A DNA stretch of 64,000 nucleotides from Nitrospira defluvii. Lineage in GTDB: Bacteria; Nitrospirota; Nitrospiria; Nitrospirales; Nitrospiraceae. The stretch covers positions 682,001-746,000 of the forward strand of contig FP929003.1 in assembly GCA_000196815.1 (NCBI GenBank). Direction: 5' to 3'. Within the stretch, counting starts at the first letter, position 1; each line of letters begins with the position of its first letter. This document shows positions 51,740 to 59,915 of this stretch, in pieces. The notes under the pieces are model-generated. The model was not told the origin of the DNA. It was given only the letters and a program-made list of their open reading frames with translations, and made no database searches. The position numbers and the translations under genes are program-made.

Positions 51740-51766
51740 TGCGGACGGCTTAAGACCACGTCCGCA
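51740..51766 (+). other. Hairpin between ftsA and ftsZ
   Basis: TGCGGACG (51740-51747) and CGTCCGCA (51759-51766) are exact 8-bp arms with an 11-base loop, four bases after the ftsA stop and before the ftsZ ribosome site. No T-run follows, so it is not a simple terminator; it may mark an mRNA processing or stability point that sets the high FtsZ level. Confidence 0.5.
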
Positions 51767-51789
51767 CCATCGTCAAGGGAGGTGCCACG

Positions 51790-52992
51790 ATGTTTTCATT
51801 TCAAGAGGAGCCGCAATCACCCGTTCGCATCAAAGTGATCGGTGTCGGAGGAGCGGGGTGCAACGCCGTCAATACGATGATCACCGGCGGATTGTGCCGG
51901 GTTGATTTCGTGGCCGCGAATACGGATGTGCAGGCACTCGAGCGGTCGCAGGCGTCGTATAAGATTCAGATCGGTCCGGAACGGACTCGCGGCCTCGGCG
52001 CCGGCGCCAAGCCCGAAGTGGGACGCGACGCCGCGTTGGAAAGCAAAGACGAGATTCGCGAGAGTCTGGTCGGCGCCGACATGGTGTTCGTCACCGCCGG
52101 AATGGGCGGCGGCACCGGGACAGGCGCGGCTCCGATCGTGGCCAGTATTGCACGTGAATTGGGGATTCTGACCGTCGCGGTCGTGACCAAGCCCTTCCAG
52201 TATGAAGGACACCGACGGATGAGCCACGCCGAGGAAGGCATTCGCGATCTCGGAAGGCACGTCGATACGCTCCTGATTATCCCGAATCAACGATTGCTGG
52301 GAATCGTGGACAAGGCCACCCCGTTGCTGGATGCGTTCAAGGTGGCGGATGACGTATTGCGCCAGGCCATTCAAGGTATTGCGGATGTGATTACGACCAT
52401 CGGGCTGGTCAATGTGGACTTTGCCGACGTGCGGACCATCATGGCGCACACGGGTCGCGCGGTCATGGGAATGGGCATCGGGCGCGGTGCCAACCGGGCG
52501 CAGGAAGCGGCGCAGAAGGCGATTTGCAGCCCGTTGCTGGAAGAGGGCAGCGTCGAAGGCGCCCGCGGCGTCCTGCTGAATATCACAGGCGGTCCGAACA
52601 TGTCGTTGCACGAAGTGGAAGAGGCGGCATCGATCGTTCAGCATGCGGCGGATGCCGAAGCGAACATCATCGTCGGACAGGTCATTAATCCCGAGATCGG
52701 TGATGATCTGATCGTGACCGTGATTGCGACCGGATTCGAGCGTGAAGAACAACCGGCCGCGCGACCGGCCGTCACGGCCGAACGTCCCGCGACGCGGACT
52801 CCCAATGGACGCCCGGCGCAACAGGTGCTGACCGGCGTGCATGCCACGGGATCGGATCGGCCCCATAAAGACTTGGATCGGCCGACCTTCCTTCGCCGCA
52901 TGGGCGAGACGCGGGAAGCGGTGGAGCGGATCGCGGTGGTCGGCGACGATGAGTGGGATGTGCCGACTTTTCTGCGAAAGCAGGCCGACTGA
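51790..52992 (+). CDS. ftsZ: Cell division GTPase FtsZ
   Basis: A 400-residue tubulin-like GTPase that forms the Z ring. [15 protein letters not shown] and the tubulin signature [12 protein letters not shown] bind [14 protein letters not shown] has the catalytic T7 loop aspartates. A ~45-residue linker (about 318-361) leads to the tail. The conserved C-terminal peptide [10 protein letters not shown] (389-398), which binds FtsA, is present, and a second similar motif, [10 protein letters not shown] (362-371), lies just before it. GGGAGGTG gives a strong ribosome site for ATG 51790. Confidence 0.96.
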   Translation: MFSFQEEPQSPVRIKVIGVGGAGCNAVNTMITGGLCRVDFVAANTDVQALERSQASYKIQIGPERTRGLGAGAKPEVGRDAALESKDEIRESLVGADMVFVTAGMGGGTGTGAAPIVASIARELGILTVAVVTKPFQYEGHRRMSHAEEGIRDLGRHVDTLLIIPNQRLLGIVDKATPLLDAFKVADDVLRQAIQGIADVITTIGLVNVDFADVRTIMAHTGRAVMGMGIGRGANRAQEAAQKAICSPLLEEGSVEGARGVLLNITGGPNMSLHEVEEAASIVQHAADAEANIIVGQVINPEIGDDLIVTVIATGFEREEQPAARPAVTAERPATRTPNGRPAQQVLTGVHATGSDRPHKDLDRPTFLRRMGETREAVERIAVVGDDEWDVPTFLRKQAD

Positions 52993-53032
52993 GCGCGAAG
53001 CGGTATCGGTAGCTGCGAGGCTTGGAACGAGG

Positions 53033-53776
53033 ATGGTGTCAGAGGTCATCACCGCGTCGTCGTTTGCGACGCCTGCGGATGGGGTGGAACATTTTTTCGG
53101 CACCCGGTTGTCGTCCGTCTCGGTGACGCCGGGTCGTGCCGCCGCGCCAGTGGCCCTGCATCGCGAGCGAGGGGCGAGCGTGATTCTGTCCGTCAAACAG
53201 ATTCACGGGACGGATGCGTTGATTGTCGATCAGCCGGTCGAGCAGGGCGACACCTTCGAAGGTGGCTGGGACGCCTTAGTGACCGATCAGCCGGGGGTCA
53301 TGGTGACCGTGCGGACCGCGGATTGTGTGCCTGTGCTTCTGTACGATCCAGAGCGACGGGTGGTTGCGGCGATCCATGCAGGCTGGCGGGGTGCGGTGGC
53401 CGGTATTGTGCCGAAGACGGTGGCCTTGATGGTGAGCCGGTTCGGGGCGACCGCCGATCGGCTGCAGATGGCGATCGGTCCTTCCGCCGGTCCCTGCTGT
53501 TACGAGGTGGATGAGCCGGTTCTGGCGCGACTGCGGGAGGTCTTTCCCGAGTGGCAATCTGTCGTGAAACCGGTGAGCAGCCAGAAGGCGCATCTGGATC
53601 TGCGGGCCTTTGTGCGCCGGCAAGCGCTGGTTGACGGACTGGCCCCAGAGCGGGTCGCAACGGTCGATGCCTGTACCATCTGTCAGCCCGAGCGGTTTTA
53701 TAGTTATCGTCGCGACGGGGTGGTGAAAGCGACGATGGTCAGCGGGATTGCCCTCGTGCCCCACCGGTCGGTGTGA
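53033..53776 (+). CDS. pgeF: Peptidoglycan editing factor PgeF (YfiH family)
   Basis: A 247-residue member of the YfiH/PgeF family, once called polyphenol oxidase (laccase domain). KQIHGTD, TADCVPVLL and AIHAGWRGAV carry the His/Cys/His zinc or copper site. In E. coli the enzyme removes misplaced L-Ser from muropeptide precursors, which fits its place in the dcw cluster. The frame is open upstream into ftsZ; ATG 53033 or GTG 53036 is the likely start, 40 bp after ftsZ. Confidence 0.9.
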   Translation: MVSEVITASSFATPADGVEHFFGTRLSSVSVTPGRAAAPVALHRERGASVILSVKQIHGTDALIVDQPVEQGDTFEGGWDALVTDQPGVMVTVRTADCVPVLLYDPERRVVAAIHAGWRGAVAGIVPKTVALMVSRFGATADRLQMAIGPSAGPCCYEVDEPVLARLREVFPEWQSVVKPVSSQKAHLDLRAFVRRQALVDGLAPERVATVDACTICQPERFYSYRRDGVVKATMVSGIALVPHRSV

Positions 53777-53876
53777 GCCCGGCCGGCCTCCGGCTCGAGG
53801 TCCGACGCCGTTCGAATGGCCTGCCGCGAATGGCACGGGGTGACGGAGAACATGGAGCCGTCTGCAGGGCAGCAGG

Positions 53877-54584
53877 ATGAATGCAGCGTTGGGGACGATT
53901 GCGGGTCGGGTTCGAGCGGTGCTCGACGAAATGCAGCGTGCGGCCGCCCGTGCGGGGCGCCTGCCGGAGTCTGTTCGTCTCATCGCCGCGTCCAAGACCG
54001 TATCCGTTGAACGGTTGCGTCAGGCGGTGGACGCCGGCGTTCGACACCTGGGAGAGAATCGCCTTCAGGAGGCCTTGCCGAAAATCGACACGTTGGAGCG
54101 CGAAGGGGTCGTCTGGCACTTTATCGGCACCCTCCAACGGCGCAAGGTAAAATCGGTCGTCGGGCGATTTGAGACGATTCATTCCGTGGATAGCCTCGCC
54201 CTGGCGGAAGAGATCGACCGGCAGGCGAAGACCGCGGGGCTGCGGCAACGTATCCTGCTGGAAGTGAATCTTGCCGGAGAAGCCAGCAAGGGAGGATTCG
54301 AGCCAACGACACTGGTGGCGGCCCTGGAATCCCTGAACGGGTTCGAGCATCTGGATATTCGCGGCCTCATGGCCATTCCCCCACCCACTCCGACGGCGGA
54401 AGACGCGCGTCCCTACTTTCGACAACTCCGGACCCTCGCTCAGGCATTGACAGCGCGGGGGTACAGGAACATTAATATGCAGGAACTCTCGATGGGCATG
54501 TCGCACGACTATCCCGTTGCGATTGAGGAAGGGGCGACCTACGTGCGAGTCGGAACGGCGATTTTCGGAGCGCGAGGCGAGTAA
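53877..54584 (+). CDS. yggS: YggS family pyridoxal phosphate homeostasis protein
   Basis: A 235-residue PLP-binding TIM-barrel protein. The PLP lysine is in LIAASKTVS (Lys~39), followed by GENRLQEA, WHFIGTLQRRK, and SMGMSHDYPVAIEEGATYVRVGTAIFG. It controls vitamin B6 levels and has no known catalytic reaction. In many bacteria it sits after ftsZ next to proC and yggT, as here. Start at ATG 53877 after CAGGATG; a 100-bp gap from pgeF holds no gene. Confidence 0.92.
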   Translation: MNAALGTIAGRVRAVLDEMQRAAARAGRLPESVRLIAASKTVSVERLRQAVDAGVRHLGENRLQEALPKIDTLEREGVVWHFIGTLQRRKVKSVVGRFETIHSVDSLALAEEIDRQAKTAGLRQRILLEVNLAGEASKGGFEPTTLVAALESLNGFEHLDIRGLMAIPPPTPTAEDARPYFRQLRTLAQALTARGYRNINMQELSMGMSHDYPVAIEEGATYVRVGTAIFGARGE

Positions 54585-54588
54585 ATCG

Positions 54589-55395
54589 ATGCTGACAAAA
54601 CCGATTGCATTCCTCGGCGGCGGGCAAATGGCGGAGGCGCTGATCGGCGGACTCCTGGCTGCGGGCGCCTGTGAGCCTGCATCCATTTGTGCGACGGATC
54701 CGGTTGCGGCCCGGCGCGACGTATTGAAATCGCGTTTCGGCATTCGTGTCGGCGATGAGAATGCGAAGGCCGTCCGGGAGGCCGATCTGGTGGTCCTGGC
54801 AGTGAAACCGCAGGCGATGTCGGCGGTGCTCAGCGATGCGGGGCAGGCCTGTGCCGGAAAATTGATCGTGTCCATTGCCGCCGGTGTGACGACCGCCTGG
54901 ATTCGCGAGCGGATCGTGACGCCCAGAGGAATCGTCCGGGCGATGCCCAACACGCCGGCTTTGGTGCGGGAAGGAGTCACGGCATTGACCTGTCAGTCCG
55001 ACCTCCGATCTGACGATCTGGCTGCGGTACGGACATTGTTTGAGGCGGTCGGGTCGGCCGTGTCGGTCGAGGAGCGACTCATGGATGCGGTGACCGGCCT
55101 GAGCGGAAGCGGCCCTGCGTATGTATTCGTCGCCATTGAAGCATTGGCCGACGGCGGCGTCCGGATGGGATTGCCGCGTGCGACCGCCGAACTCCTGGCC
55201 GCGCAGACGGTTTTAGGTGCCGCAAAAATGGTTTTGGAGCGGGGTGAACATCCGGCCAAGTTGAAGGATCAGGTGGCGTCGCCGGGAGGCACCACGATCG
55301 CCGGGTTGTACCAGTTGGAGGCCGGAGGGCTGCGGAGCTGTCTGATGGCGGCCGTCGAGGCGGCCACGAAACGTTCACAGGAGTTGGGACGCTGA
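54589..55395 (+). CDS. proC: Pyrroline-5-carboxylate reductase
   Basis: A 268-residue NAD(P)H enzyme that makes L-proline. IAFLGGGQMAEALIGG is the Rossmann loop; VLAVKPQAMSAVL and the RAMPNTPALVREGVT segment follow, and the C-terminal dimer part has GLSGSGPAYVFVAIEALADGGVRMGLPR and SPGGTTIAGLYQLE, the full signature. It is four bases after yggS and shares one base with yggT (TGATG). Confidence 0.95.
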   Translation: MLTKPIAFLGGGQMAEALIGGLLAAGACEPASICATDPVAARRDVLKSRFGIRVGDENAKAVREADLVVLAVKPQAMSAVLSDAGQACAGKLIVSIAAGVTTAWIRERIVTPRGIVRAMPNTPALVREGVTALTCQSDLRSDDLAAVRTLFEAVGSAVSVEERLMDAVTGLSGSGPAYVFVAIEALADGGVRMGLPRATAELLAAQTVLGAAKMVLERGEHPAKLKDQVASPGGTTIAGLYQLEAGGLRSCLMAAVEAATKRSQELGR

Positions 55396-55691
55396 TGTTT
55401 GTCTTGAGCAATGTACTGCAAGGGACTGCCACGGTGCTGGATACGGTGTTGTGGCTGTACATGTGGGTCATTATCGCGCGCGCGTTGATTTCGTGGGTCA
55501 ATCCGGATCCATGGAACCCGATCGTGCAGTTTCTGGAGCGGGCGACGGAGCCGGTGCTCACGCCCATCCGTCGGCTGGTAGGATGGCGTATGGGCATGGA
55601 TCTGTCGCCGATGATCGCGATTCTGATCCTTGTCTTTTTGCAATATGCCGTGGTTCAATCGTTACGGGATTTCGCCGTGCGGATGCATTAA
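55395..55691 (+). CDS. yggT: YggT family membrane protein
   Basis: A 98-residue protein with two hydrophobic helices around ALISWVNPDPWNPIVQFLERATEPVLTPIRR, the YggT core (helices near residues 10-28 and 70-88). Its function is unclear; it is linked to cell shape, division or osmotic stress. It shares the TGATG junction with proC and precedes divIVA by 21 bp, the usual order in many bacteria. Confidence 0.9.
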   Translation: MFVLSNVLQGTATVLDTVLWLYMWVIIARALISWVNPDPWNPIVQFLERATEPVLTPIRRLVGWRMGMDLSPMIAILILVFLQYAVVQSLRDFAVRMH

Positions 55692-55712
55692 CCGTCGGGC
55701 AAGAGGTGTCGC

Positions 55713-56225
55713 ATGAAAATCACTCCCATCGACATTCAGCAGATGGTCTTCCAGGTCAAGTTCCGGGGTTATGACCGGGACGAAGTGAACCGGTTCCTTG
55801 AGGAGCTGGCATTGACCGTTGAGAACTTGAATCGAGAGAACAGCGCGCTTCGTGAAAAGTTGACCGCAACCGAGCAGCAGGTGACCGACCTGCGGCGTAC
55901 GGAGACGACGTTGTCGAATACCCTGGTTTCCGCCCAGACGCTGGCCGAGGATGTGAAACGGTCTGCGCAGCGCGAGTCCGATTTGATCGTGAAGGAAGCC
56001 GAGCTGAAGGCGAGTGAAATTATCCGGCAGGCCCGGGTGAGTCTCTCCGAGATGCAACGTGGTCTCGCAGACCTCCAGAAACAACGCTTGATGATGGTGG
56101 AGCGATTCCGTTCGACCCTGCGCTCGTTCGAACGAATGTTGGAAGTGGAAGAAAGCGACGCCTATCAGTCGGATGCGGCTTCGGTCGAAGGGAAGTTGGC
56201 CGGCGAATCAAGCACGGCGCGTTGA
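55713..56225 (+). CDS. divIVA: DivIVA family coiled-coil protein
   Basis: A 170-residue protein. The N-terminal DivIVA membrane-binding domain is clear: KITPIDIQQMVFQVKFRGYDRDEVNRFLEEL, with the short Gly/Tyr loop FRGYD; long coiled coils follow (about residues 28-145). DivIVA recognises curved membranes and organises division or polar proteins. It is best known in Gram-positives but occurs in several diderm phyla. It starts with a good site (AGAGG) at 55713. Its role here is not shown. Confidence 0.9.
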   Translation: MKITPIDIQQMVFQVKFRGYDRDEVNRFLEELALTVENLNRENSALREKLTATEQQVTDLRRTETTLSNTLVSAQTLAEDVKRSAQRESDLIVKEAELKASEIIRQARVSLSEMQRGLADLQKQRLMMVERFRSTLRSFERMLEVEESDAYQSDAASVEGKLAGESSTAR

Positions 56226-56338
56226 GCATTCTGCACTCCCTTGGGCGTCCATCTCCGCTTGCGAGCGGGGGCTATCAAGGGGGCTCCGCCCTTCCGTTCT
56301 CCCTCCATCTCTCCGTAAACCTCCTGTAGGCGTGATCG

Positions 56339-57466
56339 ATGGCTACACCACATCCCATTCAGGCCGCTTTGCAGGCCGCGGTCGATGACGGCACGTTTCC
56401 CGGAGCGGTGTTGGCTGTCCGATTGCGCGGGGCGTTGGTCTATGAAGGTGTCGCCGGCCGCCTGTCCCCGCAGAGTCCAGGCGAAGCGGTGACGATCCAC
56501 ACCTGCTACGACCTGGCCTCTCTGACCAAGGTGCTGGCGACCACCACGGCGTTGCTGTTGCTGATGCAGCGCGGCCGACTGGTGCTGGAAGACCGGATTG
56601 ATCATATCCTGACTGGACTGCAGGGCAGTGCCGCGGGTGCGGCCTCTATCCATCACCTGCTCACGCATAGCTCAGGGCTTCCGGGGTGGCGACCGTATTA
56701 CGAGCGGCTTGCGTCGCTTGAGGCAGGACAGTCCGGATTTCCGGGACGTACGGCGGCGCGTGAGGCCGTGCTGGGCTACATGGCCCAGGAGGAGTTGGTC
56801 TATGAGCGGGGTTCGCGCAGTCTCTATAGCGACCTGGGGTTCATGCTGCTGGGTTGGGCGGTGGAGCGGCTGGCTGGAGAGTCGCTGGACCAGTTTTGCG
56901 CAAACCAGATCTATCGTCCGCTGGCGGCACACCCGCTTGCGTACATCCCGCGCGGGTTGCAGGCCATGCCTGCTGCCTTATTGGAATCAAATGCGATCGC
57001 TCCGACCGAAGACGATTCTTGGAGAGGACGCATGTTGTGCGGCGAAGTGCACGATGAGAATGCGTTTGCTCTGGGTGGTGTGGCCGGCCATGCCGGATTG
57101 TTCGGCACGGCGCGCGCCGTACTCGCGGTGGCGAAGGCATGGATGGATGGTTGGCTCGGCAAGGCGGGGTTGTTACATCCTGAACTCGTCAGGTTGTTTA
57201 CCACCCGGCAGCAGGGGATACCGAATGCCGGCTGGGCCTTGGGGTGGGATACGCCGTCAGTCCCGTCTTCTTCCGGAGCGCGCTTCACGCCCGAATCATT
57301 CGGGCATCTCGGCTATACCGGGACTTCGTTATGGATTGATCCGGTCAAGGAATTGGAGGTGGTGCTGCTGTCCAACCGGGTACATCCGACGAGAAAAAAT
57401 GAACGAATCAAGACATTCCGTCCGCTCATTCACGATCTGATATGTCGGGAATTTGTCGGAGACTAG
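56339..57466 (+). CDS. Serine hydrolase, beta-lactamase/S12 family
   Basis: A 375-residue enzyme of the class C beta-lactamase fold. SLTK (LASLTKVLA, near residue 63) is the active-site SxxK; LYSDLG carries the Tyr; and HLGYTG near the C-terminus replaces the KTG/HxG box. No signal peptide is seen, so it is probably cytoplasmic or exported by another route. Relatives include EstB esterases, penicillin-binding hydrolases and D-aminopeptidases. Substrate unknown; its neighbours suggest a wall-related or recycling role but this is only inference. Its stop overlaps that of the convergent gene (CTAG). Confidence 0.8.
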   Translation: MATPHPIQAALQAAVDDGTFPGAVLAVRLRGALVYEGVAGRLSPQSPGEAVTIHTCYDLASLTKVLATTTALLLLMQRGRLVLEDRIDHILTGLQGSAAGAASIHHLLTHSSGLPGWRPYYERLASLEAGQSGFPGRTAAREAVLGYMAQEELVYERGSRSLYSDLGFMLLGWAVERLAGESLDQFCANQIYRPLAAHPLAYIPRGLQAMPAALLESNAIAPTEDDSWRGRMLCGEVHDENAFALGGVAGHAGLFGTARAVLAVAKAWMDGWLGKAGLLHPELVRLFTTRQQGIPNAGWALGWDTPSVPSSSGARFTPESFGHLGYTGTSLWIDPVKELEVVLLSNRVHPTRKNERIKTFRPLIHDLICREFVGD

Positions 57467-57783
57467 GCTGGCAGGTCCGGATAATCGGTCCAGGTTTCTT
57501 TTTCGGCCAGGTAGCGGTTGCCCTTGAAGTTGAGGCGAGTGCGCAATCGGGTAAACCCGACTCCCATGAGCTTCTCAACGACGGCCTTGACGGCAGCACT
57601 CGTGGTGGAGTGCGCGGGGCCTTCAACGGCATAGGCCTCGTAGGTGACTTTTCCCGTATAGCCCGCAGCCACACGACTGACGAGCACCGCGCGATTAAAA
57701 TACCGGTCGCTCGGGTCGATCCCCTCGACTTGATGCCGTTCGATTAAACCCTCTTTCTTAAAGAGGAGGGGGAGTCCACTCAT
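57463..57783 (-). CDS. Small conserved-looking protein of unknown function
   Basis: A 106-residue protein with no membrane segment. GYTGKVTYEAYAVEGPAHSTTSAAVKAVVEKLMGVGFTRLRTRL-type beta-alpha pattern suggests a compact single domain; WTDYPD ends it. A strong ribosome site (GGAGG at about five to six bases) precedes the ATG at 57783, and a TATAAT promoter lies upstream, so it is a real gene. The family is not recognised. It is convergent with the serine hydrolase and divergent from pgsA. Confidence 0.65.
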   Translation of the reverse strand: MSGLPLLFKKEGLIERHQVEGIDPSDRYFNRAVLVSRVAAGYTGKVTYEAYAVEGPAHSTTSAAVKAVVEKLMGVGFTRLRTRLNFKGNRYLAEKETWTDYPDLPA

Positions 57784-57828
57784 ACAAACCTCCGTCCATC
57801 ATCCGCCGGGAGCGTCTTACGGGTCCCG

Positions 57829-57857
57829 ATTATAGGGACCTCCTTTCCGGAGTGCAA
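57829..57857 (-). promoter_or_regulatory. Promoter for the small minus-strand gene
   Basis: On the minus strand: TTGCAC (57857-57852), 17-bp spacer, consensus TATAAT (57834-57829), about 45 bp before the gene start at 57783. The -35 hexamer matches only its TTG. Confidence 0.5.
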
Positions 57858-57863
57858 CCGTCG

Positions 57864-57893
57864 TTGACAAGGTTCTCCAGGGGTTTCTATGAT
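57864..57893 (+). promoter_or_regulatory. Promoter for pgsA
   Basis: TTGACA (57864-57869), 18-bp spacer, TATGAT (57888-57893), about 60 bp before pgsA. It lies back to back with the minus-strand promoter. Confidence 0.6.
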
Positions 57894-57953
57894 GCGCGAT
57901 TCGCGTGACATCGTTCGCCAGTCGAGGGGCCGATTCAAACACCAGCTGTTTCG

Positions 57954-58496
57954 ATGAACATGAACGTTCCCAATAGTCTGACGATGCTGCGCATCCTGTT
58001 GATCCCGGTGTATGTGGGGTTGCTCAACTATGAGCAATTCGACTACGCGTTGGCGACGCTCTTCATCGCCGGGTTGACGGATGCGCTCGATGGCATCATC
58101 GCGCGTGTGGCCGATCAGCGGACCAGGCTCGGAGAAGTCCTGGATCCTCTGGCGGACAAACTCATGCTGACGACGGGATTCATCACGCTCTCCGTGATGC
58201 ATCTGGTCCCGCTCTGGCTGACGATTCTGGTGGTCAGCCGCGACCTGATGCTGATGTTGGGGGCGGCCGTCGCCCATTTCACCCATACCCAGGTCGATAT
58301 TTCGCCGACCGTGCTGGGGAAGGGCACCACATTGGTCCAACTGGCGACGCTGGTCTCCATCATTTTCTTTGCCTCTCGCCGGCTCGATCTCGCCACGCTC
58401 GACCCGCTCCTGTATCTCATGGGCGGGGTCACCCTCATGTCCGGCCTGCATTATCTCTCCCGCGGTTATTGTCGCATCACGTCCAGCCAGGTTTAG
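57954..58496 (+). CDS. pgsA: CDP-diacylglycerol:glycerol-3-phosphate phosphatidyltransferase-like
   Basis: A 180-residue integral membrane protein with about five to six helices and a complete CDP-alcohol phosphotransferase motif: Asp43, Asp46, Gly47, Ala50, Arg51, Gly60, Asp64, Asp68. The NxPNxLTMLRILLIPV-type start and length fit PgsA, which makes phosphatidylglycerophosphate. A related enzyme such as phosphatidylserine synthase or cardiolipin synthase cannot be excluded. It is unrelated in context to the fused CDP-alcohol enzyme at 15.3 kb. Confidence 0.8.
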   Translation: MNMNVPNSLTMLRILLIPVYVGLLNYEQFDYALATLFIAGLTDALDGIIARVADQRTRLGEVLDPLADKLMLTTGFITLSVMHLVPLWLTILVVSRDLMLMLGAAVAHFTHTQVDISPTVLGKGTTLVQLATLVSIIFFASRRLDLATLDPLLYLMGGVTLMSGLHYLSRGYCRITSSQV

Positions 58497-58560
58497 CGCG
58501 CTGACGATTCGGCGCCGCCTGTCTCCTCCTCTGTCGCCGTTCCGGCTTTCGTGCATTCGT

Positions 58561-58589
58561 TTGACAGTTTTTGGGTCGTCTTATAGACT
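58561..58589 (+). promoter_or_regulatory. Promoter for pilC
   Basis: TTGACA (58561-58566) with TATAGA (58582-58587, 15-bp spacer) or TAGACT (58584-58589, 17-bp spacer); it lies ~70 bp before pilC. Confidence 0.55.
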
Positions 58590-58656
58590 TCGATCATAGT
58601 TTCCCGCTGCATACGTACGTGTCCTGCCTGGGGTTCAAAGGAGTGGAAACCGCGTT

Positions 58657-59874
58657 ATGAGTACATTCGCCTATGTCGGACGGAACCGCCAGGGTGCTGT
58701 GAAGAAGGGCGAGCTCACCGCCAAGACCAGAGACGAGGCGGTGGAGCAGCTTCGCAAGCAGCAGGTCGTCGTGACCAGCCTGGAAGAAAAGTCCGGCATG
58801 GGAGGAAAGTTCAAGTTTAGTCTGGGGAGTGGGCTTACCGACAAGGATCTGGTGGTCTTCACCCGCCAGTTCGGCACGATGATCAATGCCGGATTGCCCC
58901 TGATCCAATGTCTCGATATTCTCTCCACTCAGTCCGAAAATAAGGTGCTGCGAGAAACGGTTGGCGATGTAAAAAACAGCGTGGAAGCAGGATCCACATT
59001 CTCCGATGCGTTGAAGCGACACCCGAAAGTGTTCGACGACCTCTATGTGAATATGATCCATGCCGGTGAGGTCGGCGGTCTGCTCGACACGATTCTGACC
59101 CGTCTGGCCAAGCACATCGAAAAGGCGATGAAGCTGAAGGGCCAGATTAAGTCGGCCATGGTCTATCCCACCGCCATCGTCGGGGTGGCCGTCGTCATCA
59201 TCAGTGTCTTGATGGTGTGGGTCATTCCTGTGTTCGCGCAGATGTTTACGGAAATGTCGGGAGGAAAAGTCGGATTGCCCGGTCCGACCCAGATCGTCAT
59301 CAACGTCAGTAACTTTTTCCAGAGCTATTGGTACGCCATGGGCGGGGCCATGGTGGCCACGGCCATTGCGATCAAGCGGTACTATGCCACCGTGAACGGG
59401 CGGGTCGCGATCGACCGGCTGTTACTCAAGGTTCCGATCGTCGGAGATCTGATCAGAAAAGCCTCCGTCGCGAAGTTTACCCGCACCCTGGGAACCTTAA
59501 TCACCAGCGGTGTGCCGTTGCTCGAGGGGTTGAGCATCTGTGCCAAGACATCCGGCAACAAGGTGATCGAGGAAGCGCTGATGAATGCGCGGGTGAGCAT
59601 CAGCGGCGGAAAAACGATCTCTGAACCGCTGGCCAAGTGCAACGTGTTTCCCAAGATGGTTACGCACATGATTGCGGTCGGCGAGTCCACCGGCGCGCTC
59701 GATGCCATGCTGGGCAAGATTGCGGATTTTTATGAGGACGAGGTCGATCAGGCGGTTGAGACGCTGACCTCGCTGCTCGAACCGATCATGATGGTGGTAT
59801 TGGGTACGATCATCGGGTTTATTGTCATCGCGATGTATCTTCCGATCTTCACGATGGCGCAGGCCATCCAATAG
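58657..59874 (+). CDS. pilC: Type IV pilus inner-membrane platform protein PilC
   Basis: A 405-residue protein of the type II secretion F family. Two repeated cytoplasmic domains (about 65-190 and 270-395) each precede membrane helices, three in all (near 170-190, 220-240 and 372-395). FTRQFGTMINAGLPL and FTRTLGTLITSGVPL are the two copies of the repeat signature. It forms the pilus assembly platform with PilB/PilT. Neither ATPase nor pilin is in the window. The pilS-pilR pair follows 41 bp later. Confidence 0.95.
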   Translation: MSTFAYVGRNRQGAVKKGELTAKTRDEAVEQLRKQQVVVTSLEEKSGMGGKFKFSLGSGLTDKDLVVFTRQFGTMINAGLPLIQCLDILSTQSENKVLRETVGDVKNSVEAGSTFSDALKRHPKVFDDLYVNMIHAGEVGGLLDTILTRLAKHIEKAMKLKGQIKSAMVYPTAIVGVAVVIISVLMVWVIPVFAQMFTEMSGGKVGLPGPTQIVINVSNFFQSYWYAMGGAMVATAIAIKRYYATVNGRVAIDRLLLKVPIVGDLIRKASVAKFTRTLGTLITSGVPLLEGLSICAKTSGNKVIEEALMNARVSISGGKTISEPLAKCNVFPKMVTHMIAVGESTGALDAMLGKIADFYEDEVDQAVETLTSLLEPIMMVVLGTIIGFIVIAMYLPIFTMAQAIQ

Positions 59875-59915
59875 CGACGCGGCATCGTCGCATCCGTTCT
59901 CCGGCGCATGGTCCG

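Noticed and set aside
51817-53196. 459-codon minus-strand frame across ftsZ and pgeF
   Set aside because: Antisense to ftsZ; composition is that of a shadow frame with no recognisable motif.
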